Assembly: GCF_013001025.1 (NCBI RefSeq)
Contig: NZ_CP053021.1
Location: 558,001-622,000, forward strand
DNA length: 64,000 nt
From: Sphingobium yanoikuyae
GTDB taxonomy: Bacteria; Pseudomonadota; Alphaproteobacteria; Sphingomonadales; Sphingomonadaceae
Reading direction: 5' to 3'
A model generated the notes under the pieces. The model saw only the letters and a list, made by a program, of their open reading frames with translations, made no database searches and was not told the origin of the DNA. Both the position numbers and the translations under genes were made by a program. This document shows, in pieces, positions 26,094 through 35,147 of this stretch; position 1 is the first letter of the stretch, and the number at the start of each line of letters is the position of its first letter.

Positions 26094-27269
26094 ATGACGC
26101 CTGCGGCGCGAGTGCAGGCGGCGATCGACCTGCTGGACGCGATCATCGCCGCCGCCCGTGATGGCGGGCCGGCGGCGGACACGCTGATCGCGCGCTATTT
26201 CAAGGAACGGCGCTATGCCGGGTCGCGCGATCGCCGCGCGGTGCGCGACCATGTCTATGACGCGATCCGCCGCGTCGCCGATCGGCCCGAGACTGGCCGC
26301 GCGGCGATGATCGGCCTGGTCGAGGCGCAGCCCGAGCTGGCCGCGCTGTTCGACGGATCGGCCCATGCACCGCTGCCGATCGAGCCGGGCGAAGCAGGCG
26401 CGGCGGCGGGCGCCGTGCCGGGATGGTTGCAGCCCTTGCTGGCCGCGCCGGTGGAGCAGGATGCGTTGCTGGGCCGTGCGCCGGTGGACCTGCGCGTCAA
26501 TCGACTGAAGGCGACGCCCGCGCAAGTGGCGCCCGAATTGCCGGACGCGACGCCGATCGCGGGCATCCCGGACGCACTGCGCCTGCCCGAGGGCTATCCG
26601 GTCGAGCAGAGCGAGGCGTGGAAGCGCGGCGCGGTCGAGGTGCAGGATGCTGGCAGCCAGTTGATTTCCGCGGCATGCGGGGCGCAGGCCGGGCAGACGG
26701 TGATCGACCTGTGCGCGGGGGCGGGCGGCAAGACGCTGGCGCTGGCTGCGGCGATGGGCGGCAAGGGCCGGCTGATCGCCGCCGACACGATCCGCAACCG
26801 GATCGACCGGCTGGCGCCGCGTGCCGAGCGGGCGGGCGTGACCTGTATCGAGAGGCTGCTGCTGGATCAGGGGCATGAGGCGCGCGCGCTGGCGCCGCTG
26901 GCGGGGCAGGCGGACATCGTGCTGGTCGACGCGCCCTGTTCGGGCACCGGCACCTGGCGCCGCAATCCCGAGGCGCGCTGGCGCCTGACCCAGGCGCGGC
27001 TCGACCGGCTGGTGTCGGAACAGGCCCGAATCCTGGATTTCGCTGCGCCCTTGCTGGCGCCCGGCGGTCTGCTGGTCTATGCTACCTGCGCATTGACCGA
27101 CAGAGAGGGGCGGGATCAGGTGGATGCGTTTCTGGCGCGTCAGGCCGGCTGGAGTGCCGAGCCGATCGAAGCGGATATGGGCCGCGCCCATGGCCATGGG
27201 CTGCTGCTGACGCCGGGCCATGACGGCACCGATGGCTTCTACTTCGCCCGGCTGCGGAGGACCGCCTGA
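26094..27269 (+). CDS. RsmB/NOP family RNA 5-methylcytosine methyltransferase
   Basis: 391 residues: an N-terminal NusB-like RNA-binding region (about 1-90), a ferredoxin-like linker, and a SAM-dependent methyltransferase core with [11 protein letters not shown] near 205. Both catalytic Cys residues are present, Cys282 in D-A-P-C-S-G-T-G and Cys332 in A-T-C-A-L-T-D. The enzyme methylates cytosine at C5 in rRNA (16S position 967 for E. coli RsmB); the exact target here is not certain. It lies 12 bases after guaB. Confidence 0.9.
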   Translation: MTPAARVQAAIDLLDAIIAAARDGGPAADTLIARYFKERRYAGSRDRRAVRDHVYDAIRRVADRPETGRAAMIGLVEAQPELAALFDGSAHAPLPIEPGEAGAAAGAVPGWLQPLLAAPVEQDALLGRAPVDLRVNRLKATPAQVAPELPDATPIAGIPDALRLPEGYPVEQSEAWKRGAVEVQDAGSQLISAACGAQAGQTVIDLCAGAGGKTLALAAAMGGKGRLIAADTIRNRIDRLAPRAERAGVTCIERLLLDQGHEARALAPLAGQADIVLVDAPCSGTGTWRRNPEARWRLTQARLDRLVSEQARILDFAAPLLAPGGLLVYATCALTDREGRDQVDAFLARQAGWSAEPIEADMGRAHGHGLLLTPGHDGTDGFYFARLRRTA

Positions 27270-27361
27270 AACAGGCCATGGACAAGCGCGCGCAAAATAG
27301 CGACACTTGCCCTTCGGTCTGCGGGCCTGAGTCAATGCCTGAAACATGGCTGGAGATTTTG

Positions 27362-27880
27362 ATGCGTTTCACCCCGGCCTCGATTGCCCTTGCCGTCCTT
27401 CTGACCACCGTTTCCAGCGTGGGGCTGACCCAGCGCCCCGATACCCAGATCGAACCGCGGTCGATCGAATGGCAGAAGGCGGGCGAGGCGGCGCGCAAGG
27501 CGGGCAATCTGACCGGTGCCACCGATGCGCTGGAAAGCGCGCTGGCGGTCGATCCGCGCAACCGCGCGGCCTATATCGAACTGGCCGAAGTGGCGCGGGC
27601 GCAGGGGCTGCAGGGCAAGGCCATCCGCCTCTACAAGGAAGCGTTGCTGCTCGACCCGACCGATGTGACCGCGATCGCCGGCCAGGGTGAGGCGATGGTC
27701 GAGAAGGGGGCGATCGCAAAGGCCAAGGAAAATCTCGCCCAGGCGCAGAGCCTGTGCAAGGGCAACTGCCCCGAGGTCGCGCAGCTCAATGCAGCGATCC
27801 AGAAGGGACCGCCGGCAGTGGCGATGACCAGCAAGGAAGCGGTGCCCGGCGCCAAGGCCAACAGCACCGATAATCCGTAA
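27362..27880 (+). CDS. Secreted TPR-repeat protein
   Basis: 172 residues: a signal peptide ([12 protein letters not shown]) followed by tandem TPR-like repeats ([11 protein letters not shown] ... [12 protein letters not shown]). ATG 27362 is chosen because it starts the signal peptide; the longer frame adds a non-hydrophobic stretch. TPR proteins mediate protein-protein contacts, and the partner is unknown. It is probably cotranscribed with the RNA methyltransferase and ends tail-to-tail with the GNAT gene, 1 base apart. Confidence 0.8.
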   Translation: MRFTPASIALAVLLTTVSSVGLTQRPDTQIEPRSIEWQKAGEAARKAGNLTGATDALESALAVDPRNRAAYIELAEVARAQGLQGKAIRLYKEALLLDPTDVTAIAGQGEAMVEKGAIAKAKENLAQAQSLCKGNCPEVAQLNAAIQKGPPAVAMTSKEAVPGAKANSTDNP

Positions 27881-27881
27881 T

Positions 27882-28382
27882 CTATCCGGCTTTCGCCGGT
27901 TCGATCGATCGTTCGTAGAAGCGCGTGTCAACCGCCATCCTGGGGAAGGCGGGCGGCAGGTCGTCGGCTTCGACCAGCGCGAACCCATTCTTCTCGTAGA
28001 AGCGATGCGCCGCGAGGAAACGGGCGGTGGTGCCGAGATAGATTTGGGCCAGGCTGCGGTCGGCCGCCGCGTCGAGCAGATGGTCTAGCAGCGCCTGGGC
28101 GACGCCGGCGGCGCGGCCGCGATGGCTGGACGCCACGAACATCTTGCGCAGCGCGCCCTGACCCTGGCCGATATCCTTGAGCGCGATCGTGCCGATGATC
28201 CGGCCGTCCTCCTCCGCAACCCAGAAGCCGCCGGCGCCGGGCAGGTAGAAGCCGGCTATGTCGGTGAGGTCCGGCTGGTCCGCTGCGGTGATGGCGATGC
28301 CATATTCGTCGCGCTGGATGCCCAGGATCAGGTCGAGAATGCCCGGCTGGTCGGCGGGAGCGAAGGGGCGGATCAGGGGCAA
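27882..28382 (-). CDS. GNAT family N-acetyltransferase
   Basis: 166 residues with the GNAT fold: I-R-P-F-A-P-A-D at the start, the strand G-F-W-V-A-E-E-D-G-R-I-I-G-T-I-A-L, the acetyl-CoA motif L-R-K-M-F-V-...-H-R-G-R-A-A-G-V-A, and the C-terminal A-H-R-F-Y-E-K-N-G-F. It transfers acetyl from acetyl-CoA to an amine; the substrate cannot be predicted. It is convergent with the TPR gene and lies downstream of a lipoprotein gene on the same strand (75-base gap). Confidence 0.88.
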   Translation of the reverse strand: MPLIRPFAPADQPGILDLILGIQRDEYGIAITAADQPDLTDIAGFYLPGAGGFWVAEEDGRIIGTIALKDIGQGQGALRKMFVASSHRGRAAGVAQALLDHLLDAAADRSLAQIYLGTTARFLAAHRFYEKNGFALVEADDLPPAFPRMAVDTRFYERSIEPAKAG

Positions 28383-28456
28383 GGGGCTGGGCTTCCTGGC
28401 AGCGTTCGGAATGATCGATGCGGACGGAAACGAACGACCGCGCCGAAAGCCGCCGG

Positions 28457-29092
28457 TCAGTTGCTGGCGTTGGCGGCTGGTGCGGGCGTGGCCGTGGCGC
28501 TGGCTCCCTCCGGCGTCTGGGCCTTGGGTGCGAAGATACGCAGGCTGTCGAGCAGGGCCTGCGCGATCGGCTGATATTGTTCGCTCAGCATTTCGGGATA
28601 GACGAAGGTGGCGGTGACGATCGCGCCGTCAGGCTGTTTCAGCAGGCGCAGCGCGACATTATTGCCTTCGCCGTCATTGGCTGTGCCGCGATATTCATTC
28701 TCGCCGATGAAATCGCCATCCACGCCCTCGGCGCCGTCGGACAGTGCCTCGACGATCTGTTGCAGTGTCTGGTCATTATCATTCTTCTGCCAGAAGACGC
28801 GGACGTCGGCCCCTGCGCCGGGATCCTGATAGACGACGCCATCGGCATTGCTGGCTTCGCCATCCTTCATCCAGCCTTCGGGCATGGTGACGGAATAGCC
28901 ATGGTCGATATTCACATAGTTGCGGCTGTCGCCGGCATCATCCTTTTGCGCGTTGGCCAGCGCATTGGCAGCGGCCGCATTGGCGGCGGCGGCCAGTTCC
29001 TCCTGGCTCGGCATGTCCGCGACCGGTTCGGCGCGGCCACAGGCGACCAGCAGCAGGAGGGGGGAGCAGGTGGCGAGGAGGGGCGCTTTCAT
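28457..29092 (-). CDS. Hypothetical lipoprotein
   Basis: 211 residues from ATG 29092, which starts a lipoprotein signal with the lipobox L-V-A-C (Cys18). The longer frame adds 12 unrelated residues. An Ala/Asn-rich segment follows, then a folded region (D-H-G-Y-S-V-T-M-P-E-G-W) similar in style to small PsbP/DUF1795-like domains, and an Ala/Pro-rich tail. Function unknown; it is expected to be membrane-anchored in the periplasm. It lies between the GNAT gene and an NtrC-type regulator gene. Confidence 0.72.
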   Translation of the reverse strand: MKAPLLATCSPLLLLVACGRAEPVADMPSQEELAAAANAAAANALANAQKDDAGDSRNYVNIDHGYSVTMPEGWMKDGEASNADGVVYQDPGAGADVRVFWQKNDNDQTLQQIVEALSDGAEGVDGDFIGENEYRGTANDGEGNNVALRLLKQPDGAIVTATFVYPEMLSEQYQPIAQALLDSLRIFAPKAQTPEGASATATPAPAANASN

Positions 29093-29186
29093 GCCCCGTT
29101 CAAAAGCATAGGCGCGGGGATAATTCAACGCCGTAGCGGAACCCCCGCGACAATATGCCCCGGCCGCAGGGCGCCCGGTCCCGCGA

Positions 29187-30623
29187 TCAGGCCGCGTTGT
29201 CGATGCCGAGTTCTGCGAGCTTGCGATAGAGGGTCGAACGGCCGATCCCCAGCCGACGGGCGACTTCGGTCATGCGGCCGCGATAATGGCCGATGGCCAG
29301 GCGGATGACGTCGGCTTCGATCTCGGCGAGCTGGCGGACATGGCCGTCGCCTTCGAACAGGGTGATGCCGGCCGCTTCGCGCGGTGGCGTGGCGGCGGCG
29401 CGCTGGCGCGGACCGCTGGCGCCGCGCGACAGGATATGGGCGGCGACCTGCGGGAAATCATGCGGGGTCAGCGCATCGCCCTCGCACAGCACGGCGGCGC
29501 GGAACAGGGCGTTCTGGAGCTGGCGGACATTGCCCGGCCAGTCATGCTGCATCAGCAGCGCCAGCGCATCGTCGGTGAGGCCCAGGCCCCGCAGGCCCGG
29601 CTGCGTCGCGATGCGGGCGAGGAGATGGCGGCAGAGGGCGGGAATGTCGCCCATACGCTCCCGCAATGGGGGCACGGTCAACTGGACGACGTTCAGGCGA
29701 TAATAGAGATCCTCGCGGAACCGGCCTGCCTCGATCTCGTCGCTGAGCTTCTTGTTGGTGGCGGCGATGACGCGGACATCGACATGGACGGGGCGGCGCG
29801 CGCCGATCGGCTGCACCTCGCCATCCTGAAGCACGCGCAGCAGCTTGACCTGCGCGTCGAGCGGCATTTCGCTGACTTCGTCGAGGAAGATGGTGCCCAT
29901 GTCGGCCGACAGGAATTTGCCGACATGGCGGTCGAATGCGCCGGTGAAGGCGCCGCGTTCATGACCGAACAGTTCTGATTCGACGAGGTTGGCGGGGATC
30001 GCGCCGCAATTGACGGTCACCATCGCCTGCTTGTGGCGCGGCGAGGCGGCATGGATGGCGCGGGCGACGACATCCTTGCCGACGCCGCTTTCGCCCTCGA
30101 TCAGCACCGGCACGCGGGCGCGTGCGGCCTTGGCCGCGATGGCGAGGGCGGTGCGGAACTGGGGCGCCGCGCCGACGACTTCCTCGAACGCCAGCGGGGC
30201 GCTGATCTTCTCTGTGAGCGGCCGCAGTTCACCGCGCACATTGCCCTCCAGCGTCGCGTTGAGCGCGGCGAGCAGCCGTTCGGGAGCGATCGGCTTGGAG
30301 AGGTAATCGGTGGCGCCCGCGCGCATCGCCTGGACCGCGACGGCGACGCTGTTATGCGCCGTCAGCACCAGGATCGGCAGGGCGGGGCGCTGCGCATGGA
30401 TGTCGCCGATCAGGTCGGCCGGATCGAAATCCGGGCTCCATTGATCGATCAGGACCGCGTCGAGCTGCATGCCGTCCTGCGTGCCCAGCGTCGCCAGGGC
30501 GGTTTCGGCATCGCTGGCGAAGATGGTCCGCCATCCCGCGCGCGCGGCCAGCGCAGACACCAGCCGGCGCTGCGCGGGCTCGTCGTCGATCAACATCAGC
30601 AAGGGAACGCCTTCGCGAACCAT
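29187..30623 (-). CDS. Sigma-54-dependent response regulator (NtrC family)
   Basis: 478 residues in three domains. The receiver (1-120) has acidic Asp13/Asp14, phospho-acceptor Asp60, Thr88 and Lys110. The AAA+ domain (about 145-375) has Walker A G-E-S-G-V-G-K-D at 177-184, the sigma-54 contact G-A-F-T-G-A at 224-229 and Walker B F-L-D-E near 247-250. The Fis-type HTH is near 449-476 ([16 protein letters not shown]). It activates RpoN promoters when phosphorylated. No histidine kinase is adjacent, so it is an orphan in this window. Targets are unknown. Confidence 0.92.
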   Translation of the reverse strand: MVREGVPLLMLIDDEPAQRRLVSALAARAGWRTIFASDAETALATLGTQDGMQLDAVLIDQWSPDFDPADLIGDIHAQRPALPILVLTAHNSVAVAVQAMRAGATDYLSKPIAPERLLAALNATLEGNVRGELRPLTEKISAPLAFEEVVGAAPQFRTALAIAAKAARARVPVLIEGESGVGKDVVARAIHAASPRHKQAMVTVNCGAIPANLVESELFGHERGAFTGAFDRHVGKFLSADMGTIFLDEVSEMPLDAQVKLLRVLQDGEVQPIGARRPVHVDVRVIAATNKKLSDEIEAGRFREDLYYRLNVVQLTVPPLRERMGDIPALCRHLLARIATQPGLRGLGLTDDALALLMQHDWPGNVRQLQNALFRAAVLCEGDALTPHDFPQVAAHILSRGASGPRQRAAATPPREAAGITLFEGDGHVRQLAEIEADVIRLAIGHYRGRMTEVARRLGIGRSTLYRKLAELGIDNAA

Positions 30624-30718
30624 CTGGACCCCTCTTGTGCAAACAGGAGGTCATCCTAGGCGCCTGGGGTAAAAGCGCCCTTAACCTGTAAAGATTTTCT
30701 TGTGCCCCTACGGCTTGA

Positions 30719-30731
30719 GGGGGGGGGGGGG
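30719..30731. repeat. Homopolymer G tract (13 G)
   Basis: An uninterrupted run of 13 G lies 46 bases upstream of the aa3 subunit IV start codon, within the likely promoter/5' leader of the aa3-IV/pnt operon. Tracts this long are prone to slippage and also to sequencing-length error. Confidence 0.85.
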
Positions 30732-30777
30732 ACAGGATAAGAGGTTGCACAACGATGTAATAACTAGGGGAACGGAT

Positions 30778-30903
30778 ATGGCTTCTGACGGGAACATCAA
30801 GAGCGCAACCCAGACCTATGAAGGGTTTGTCGGCTTCGTGAAGTGGGGCACCATTGCCTGCCTCATCGTCGCCGCGATTGTCGTGCTGCTGATCTCCAGC
30901 TGA
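30778..30903 (+). CDS. aa3-type cytochrome c oxidase subunit IV (small membrane peptide)
   Basis: 41 residues: an N-terminal hydrophilic part (S-A-T-Q-T-Y-E-G-F-V-G-F-V-K-W) and one C-terminal transmembrane helix (C-L-I-V-A-A-I-V-V-L-L-I). This is the pattern of the bacterial aa3 oxidase subunit IV family, which packs against the oxidase core. In alphaproteobacteria the gene is typically found just upstream of pntAA rather than with ctaC/D/E, as here. The ATG is 37 bases before pntAA. Confidence 0.82.
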   Translation: MASDGNIKSATQTYEGFVGFVKWGTIACLIVAAIVVLLISS

Positions 30904-30939
30904 GCCATGTCGACGCTATAGGAGGGGGATGCTGATATA

Positions 30940-32064
30940 ATGAAAATTGCGATATTGAAGGAACAGGCTGCGGGCGAACGGCGCGTGGCCGGCACGCCCG
31001 AGACCGTGAAGAAATTCATCGCGCTGGGCGCAAGCGTGGCCGTCGAGGCCGGCGCTGGCGCGACGGCGTCGATTGCCGACGACGCCTATGTTACGGCCGG
31101 TGCCAGCGTTGGCGATCGTGCCGCGACGCTGGCGGGTGCCGATATCCTGCTGGGCGTGCAAGGCCCCGATCCGGCCAGCCTTGGCGGTGCGGCGGCGGGA
31201 GCCTGGATCGTCGCGGGCCTCAATCCGTTCGGCGAGCGGGCGCGGGTCGATGCCTATGCGGCCGGCGGCTATGAGGCGCTGGCGATGGAATTCATGCCGC
31301 GCATCACTCGCGCGCAATCGATGGACATCTTGTCGTCCCAGTCGAACCTGTCGGGCTACAAGGCGGTGCTGGACGCGGCCGCCGAATATGACCGCGCCTT
31401 CCCGATGATGATGACCGCGGCGGGCACCGTGTCGGCGGCCAAATGCTTCGTCATGGGCGTGGGCGTGGCCGGCCTTCAGGCGATCGCCACCGCGCGGCGG
31501 CTGGGTGCGCAGGTGAGCGCCACCGACGTGCGCGCCGCGACCAAGGAGCAGATCGAATCGCTCGGCGCCAAGGCGATCTTCGTGGAGAAGGTGGCCGGCA
31601 TCGAGGGCGAAGGCACCGGTGGCTATGCCACGGAAATGTCCGACGAATATAAGGCGGCCCAGGCCGAGCTGGTCTCGTCGCACATCGCCAAGCAGGACAT
31701 TGTCATCACCACCGCGCTGATCCCCGGTCGGCCCGCGCCGCGCCTGATCAGTGATGCGCAGATCGCATCGATGAAGCCGGGCAGCGTGATCGTCGATCTG
31801 GCGGTCGAGCAGGGCGGCAATGTCGAGGGCGCGGTCGCCGGCGAAGTGGTCGTGCGCCACGGCGTCAAGATCGTGGGCCATCGCAACGTGCCCAGCCGCC
31901 TGGCCGCCGACACCTCCGCCCTGTTCTCGCGCAACCTCTATAATTTCCTGTCCGCCTTCTGGGACAAGGAGAAGAACGCGCCGGTGCTGGACGAGGAAAT
32001 CGGCAATGCCATCCGCCTGACCCAGGGGGGCAAGGTCGTCAACGAACGACTGCTGGCAAGCTGA
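30940..32064 (+). CDS. pntAA: NAD(P) transhydrogenase alpha subunit part 1 (PntAA)
   Basis: 374 residues of the soluble NAD(H)-binding domain I: it starts M-K-I-A-I-L-K-E, has R-I-T-R-A-Q-S-M-D near 126, and the Rossmann segment V-M-G-V-G-V-A-G-L-Q-A-I. In the complex, the proton gradient drives hydride transfer from NADH to NADP+. The Shine-Dalgarno is G-rich (GGAGGGGG). The gene is followed by an intergenic repeat and an inserted DUF559 gene before the membrane part of the alpha subunit, whereas these genes are normally adjacent. Confidence 0.94.
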   Translation: MKIAILKEQAAGERRVAGTPETVKKFIALGASVAVEAGAGATASIADDAYVTAGASVGDRAATLAGADILLGVQGPDPASLGGAAAGAWIVAGLNPFGERARVDAYAAGGYEALAMEFMPRITRAQSMDILSSQSNLSGYKAVLDAAAEYDRAFPMMMTAAGTVSAAKCFVMGVGVAGLQAIATARRLGAQVSATDVRAATKEQIESLGAKAIFVEKVAGIEGEGTGGYATEMSDEYKAAQAELVSSHIAKQDIVITTALIPGRPAPRLISDAQIASMKPGSVIVDLAVEQGGNVEGAVAGEVVVRHGVKIVGHRNVPSRLAADTSALFSRNLYNFLSAFWDKEKNAPVLDEEIGNAIRLTQGGKVVNERLLAS

Positions 32065-32089
32065 TGCGGGCCATGGTCCCCATCCTCCC

Positions 32090-32208
32090 CATCCTCCCCT
32101 GCAAGGGGAGGGGGACCAGCCGCAGGCTGGTGGAGGGGTATCGCCCTGTCATGAACGGGACACCCCTCCGTCTGGCTTCGCCAGCCACCTCCCCTTCCAG
32201 GGGAGGAT
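32090..32208. repeat. Imperfect palindromic repeat between pntAA and the DUF559 gene
   Basis: Two CCTCCCCT-x-x-x-AGGGGAGG hairpins (around 32094-32112 and 32190-32208) flank mirrored segments, CCAGCCGCAGGCTGGTGG on one side and TCTGGCTTCGCCAGCCACC on the other, with GAGGGGT/ACCCCTC at the centre. The whole element is a nested inverted repeat of about 120 bases. This class of repeat is dispersed in alphaproteobacterial genomes, and from memory it often lies next to DUF559 genes. Confidence 0.7.
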
Positions 32209-32211
32209 GAT

Positions 32212-32568
32212 GTGCTGCAAGGGCAGGCGAACAGGGCACGGCAGTTGCGCAAGGCGATGTCGAAGCCGGAAGTCCTGCTCTGGCAGATATTGAGGCAAAG
32301 GCCGCAAGGTCTGAAATTTCGCCGTCAGCACCCGTCCGGTCCCTATGTGGCAGACTTTTACTGCCATGAGGCGCGGCTGGTGATCGAGGTGGACGGCGAA
32401 GCGCATGCAAGAGGGGATGCGCCGATGAGGGATGAGCAACGCGACTGCTGGTTTGCGGAACGGGGACTGTCCGTTCTGCGTCTGCCGGCCGCCGCAATCA
32501 TGAATGATAGGGACAATGCCGTAGCCGCGATCCTGGCCAGGGCAGTCGAAACAAGTGGGGAGGACTAG
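32212..32568 (+). CDS. DUF559 (Vsr-like endonuclease fold) protein inserted in the pnt operon
   Basis: 118 residues matching DUF559: A-R-Q-L-R-K-A-M-S-K-P-E-V-L-L-W, K-F-R-R-Q-H-P-x-G-P-Y-V-x-D-F-Y-C, L-V-I-E-V-D-G-E-A-H, and F-A-E-R-G-L-S-V-L-R-L-P. The D-F and E-V-D-G acidic residues fit the PD-(D/E)XK-like nuclease fold related to Vsr mismatch endonucleases; activity in this family is mostly untested. GTG 32212 follows GGGGAGGATGAT, part of the adjacent repeat. Its stop is 1 base before the ATG of the next pnt gene, and its last codons supply that gene's Shine-Dalgarno. Confidence 0.85.
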   Translation: MLQGQANRARQLRKAMSKPEVLLWQILRQRPQGLKFRRQHPSGPYVADFYCHEARLVIEVDGEAHARGDAPMRDEQRDCWFAERGLSVLRLPAAAIMNDRDNAVAAILARAVETSGED

Positions 32569-32569
32569 A

Positions 32570-32854
32570 ATGGACTTCATTGCCATCCTGTCGATTTTCG
32601 TGCTGGCGTGCTTCGTCGGCTATTATGTGGTCTGGTCGGTGACGCCGGCGCTGCACACGCCGCTGATGGCGGTTACCAATGCCATTTCGTCGGTCATCAT
32701 CGTCGGCGCGCTGGTCGCGTCGGCGGAGGCCGGTAGCCTGGCGGCCAAGCTGCTGGGGCTGGTCGCGGTGGTCTTTGCGTCGGTCAACATCTTCGGCGGC
32801 TTTGCCGTGACCGAACGCATGCTGGCCATGTACAAGAAGAAGGAGCGCAAGTGA
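32570..32854 (+). CDS. pntAB: NAD(P) transhydrogenase alpha subunit part 2 (PntAB)
   Basis: 94 residues from ATG 32570 (a start 15 bases upstream would overlap the DUF559 gene). Three transmembrane helices, with the conserved T-P-L-M-A-V-T-N-A-I-S-S segment and a C-terminal V-T-x-R-M-L-x-M-Y-K-K. This is the membrane part of the alpha subunit, split from PntAA as in alphaproteobacteria. The Shine-Dalgarno GGGGAGGA lies inside the DUF559 3' end. It overlaps pntB by 1 base (TGATG). Confidence 0.93.
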   Translation: MDFIAILSIFVLACFVGYYVVWSVTPALHTPLMAVTNAISSVIIVGALVASAEAGSLAAKLLGLVAVVFASVNIFGGFAVTERMLAMYKKKERK

Positions 32855-34275
32855 TGCACGAGCTTGCGCCCGTCTCGCCCTTCGTTGCGCTGGCCTATCT
32901 GGTTTCCGGCGTCCTCTTCATCCTGGCGCTGCGCGGCCTGTCGAGCCCGTCGACCAGCCGTCGCGGCAACCGCATGGGCATGGTCGGCATGGCGATCGCC
33001 GTGGTCACGACCCTTTACACCCATGACGTGCTGAGCCTGCCCGAAATTCTGGGTGCCATCGCCATCGGCGGCGGCATCGGTTTCATCATCGCCCGTCGCA
33101 TCGAGATGACGGCGATGCCGCAGCTGGTTGCGGCCTTCCACTCGCTGGTGGGCCTGGCCGCCGTGCTGGTCGGCGCGGCCGCCTATCTCAATCCCGGCGC
33201 GTTCGGCATTCTCGATCCGCTGACGAACGAGATCCACAATGCCAGCCGCATCGAGATGGGGCTGGGCGTCGCGATTGGTGCGATCACCTTCTCGGGTTCT
33301 GTCATTGCCTTCCTGAAACTGAACGGCAACATGTCGGGCAAGCCGATCATGCTGCCGGGCCGCCATGTCATCAATCTGGCGACGCTGGCGGCGATCCTGG
33401 GCCTGATCGCCTATTTCGTGACCGACCAGTCGCCCTGGATCTTCTGGACCGTGACGGCGCTGAGCTTCGTCATCGGCTTCCTGCTGATCATCCCGATCGG
33501 CGGCGCGGACATGCCGGTCGTGGTGTCGATGCTGAACAGCTATTCGGGCTGGGCCGCCGCCGCCATGGGCTTTACCCTGGGCAACACGGCGATGATCATC
33601 ACCGGCGCGCTGGTGGGCAGTTCCGGCGCGATCCTGTCCTACATCATGTGCAAGGCGATGAACCGCAGCTTCATCAGCGTGATCGCTGGCGGCTTCGGCG
33701 CGGAAGCGGGCCCGTCGGGCGGCGGCGCGGCGGCGGTCGACCGTCCCTACAAGCGCGGCAGCGCCGAGGATGCGGCCTTCCTGATGAGCCAGGCGGACAA
33801 TGTCATCATCGTGCCCGGTTACGGCATGGCGGTCAGCCAGGCGCAGCATGCGCTGCGCGAAATGGCCGACCTGCTGAAGAAGGAAGGCGTGAACGTCAAA
33901 TATGCGATCCACCCGGTCGCAGGGCGCATGCCCGGCCACATGAACGTGCTGCTGGCCGAAGCGAACGTGCCGTATGACGAGGTGTTCGAGCTGGAGGACA
34001 TCAACAGCGAGTTCGGCCAGGCCGACGTTGCCTTCGTCATCGGCGCCAATGACGTGACCAATCCGGCGGCCAAGACCGACAAGACGTCGCCCATCTATGG
34101 CATGCCGATCCTGGACGTCGCCAACGCCAAGTCGGTGCTGTTCGTGAAGCGCTCCATGGGCGGGGCCGGCTATGCCGGCGTCGACAATGAGGTCTTCTAC
34201 ATGGACAACACGATGATGCTGCTGGCCGACGCCAAGAAGATGGTCGAGGAGATCGTCAAGGCGCTGGCCCACTAA
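32854..34275 (+). CDS. pntB: NAD(P) transhydrogenase beta subunit PntB
   Basis: 473 residues: multiple membrane helices (about 1-260, including V-A-A-F-H-S-L-V-G-L-A-A-V) and a C-terminal NADP(H)-binding domain III with V-I-I-V-P-G-Y-G-M-A-V-S-Q-A-Q, H-P-V-A-G-R-M-P-G-H-M-N and G-A-N-D-V-T-N-P-A. It forms the proton channel and NADP site. ATG 32854 overlaps the pntAB stop; GTG 32851 is an alternative. A nested inverted repeat lies just after the stop. Confidence 0.95.
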   Translation: MHELAPVSPFVALAYLVSGVLFILALRGLSSPSTSRRGNRMGMVGMAIAVVTTLYTHDVLSLPEILGAIAIGGGIGFIIARRIEMTAMPQLVAAFHSLVGLAAVLVGAAAYLNPGAFGILDPLTNEIHNASRIEMGLGVAIGAITFSGSVIAFLKLNGNMSGKPIMLPGRHVINLATLAAILGLIAYFVTDQSPWIFWTVTALSFVIGFLLIIPIGGADMPVVVSMLNSYSGWAAAAMGFTLGNTAMIITGALVGSSGAILSYIMCKAMNRSFISVIAGGFGAEAGPSGGGAAAVDRPYKRGSAEDAAFLMSQADNVIIVPGYGMAVSQAQHALREMADLLKKEGVNVKYAIHPVAGRMPGHMNVLLAEANVPYDEVFELEDINSEFGQADVAFVIGANDVTNPAAKTDKTSPIYGMPILDVANAKSVLFVKRSMGGAGYAGVDNEVFYMDNTMMLLADAKKMVEEIVKALAH

Positions 34276-34282
34276 AGTGACC

Positions 34283-34328
34283 CGATCCACCCGCGCCGGA
34301 TCGCCCCGTCGACGGGGCGGGTGGATCG
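34283..34328. repeat. Nested inverted repeat after pntB
   Basis: The outer arms CGATCCACCCGC (34283-34294) and GCGGGTGGATCG (34317-34328) are perfectly complementary (12 bp). Inside lies a second perfect palindrome, CCCCGTCGACGGGG (34304-34317). There is no T-run, so it may protect the 3' end of the pnt mRNA or end it with Rho rather than act as a simple intrinsic terminator. Confidence 0.6.
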
Positions 34329-34430
34329 TCCTGACTTGTCGAAGCCGGCATCTTTCGTAAAAGAAGGGCTGGGGCACCGACATGCCCGGCCCGCACGGGG
34401 CCGGACAGGCGCCCCCATATTGGGAGCGAC

Positions 34431-35123
34431 ATGCGTAAACTCGGTCTGATTGGTGGTCTCAGCTGGACGTCCACCGCCCGCTATTATGAGATCATCAACC
34501 AGGCGATCCACCGGGCCAAGGGTGGCCAGCACAGTGCGCGGCTGCTGATCGAAAGCCTCGATTTCGCACAGGTTTCCGGCTGTATCACGCAGGAAGACTG
34601 GGATTGCGCATCGGGCCATCTGATCGGCGCGGCCCAGCGGCTGGAACAGGGCGGGGCGGAAGCGCTGCTGATCTGTGCCAATAGCATGCACCGCATCTAT
34701 GACCGGATCCAGGCGAGCATCGCCATTCCCATCATCCATATCGCCGATGTCGTCGGCACCCGGATGAAGGCCGACCGGATCGATCGCGCCGCCCTGATCG
34801 GCACGCGCAATGTGATGACCGAGAAATATTATCGCCAGCGGCTGGTGTCGCACGGCGTGTCGCTGCTGCCAGCTGATGTCGCGCTGGCCGAGCGGATCGA
34901 CCGGATCGTCTATGACGAACTGACCGTCGGCAAGATCAACCGCGATTCCGAGCGTTTCATGAAGTCGGAACTGACCGACATCGCCAAGGAGGATGTGCAG
35001 GCGGTCGTGCTGGCATGCACCGAACTGGAGATGATCGTCGACGTGAAGGCCAATGTGCTGCCTATCTACGACTGCACCGAAATCCACGCCATGGCGGGCG
35101 TCGACTTCATCCTGAGCGAATAG
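34431..35123 (+). CDS. Aspartate/glutamate racemase family protein
   Basis: 230 residues with the racemase pattern: L-G-L-I-G-G-L-S-W-T-S-T at the start, the first catalytic Cys region L-I-C-A-N-S-M-H (CNTMH in typical members) and the second, V-V-L-A-C-T-E-L-E. Both Cys residues are present, so PLP-independent racemisation of an acidic amino acid is likely. The S-M-H variant may shift substrate preference. It stands alone between pntB and the convergent folP. Confidence 0.85.
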   Translation: MRKLGLIGGLSWTSTARYYEIINQAIHRAKGGQHSARLLIESLDFAQVSGCITQEDWDCASGHLIGAAQRLEQGGAEALLICANSMHRIYDRIQASIAIPIIHIADVVGTRMKADRIDRAALIGTRNVMTEKYYRQRLVSHGVSLLPADVALAERIDRIVYDELTVGKINRDSERFMKSELTDIAKEDVQAVVLACTELEMIVDVKANVLPIYDCTEIHAMAGVDFILSE

Positions 35124-35147
35124 GGATGGCGATGGCCGGGCGCGGTG

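Noticed and set aside
32212..32568. Restriction-modification or Vsr repair system
   Set aside because: There is no companion C5-cytosine methyltransferase; ccrM is distant and of the GANTC adenine type, so DUF559 is treated as a separate cassette.
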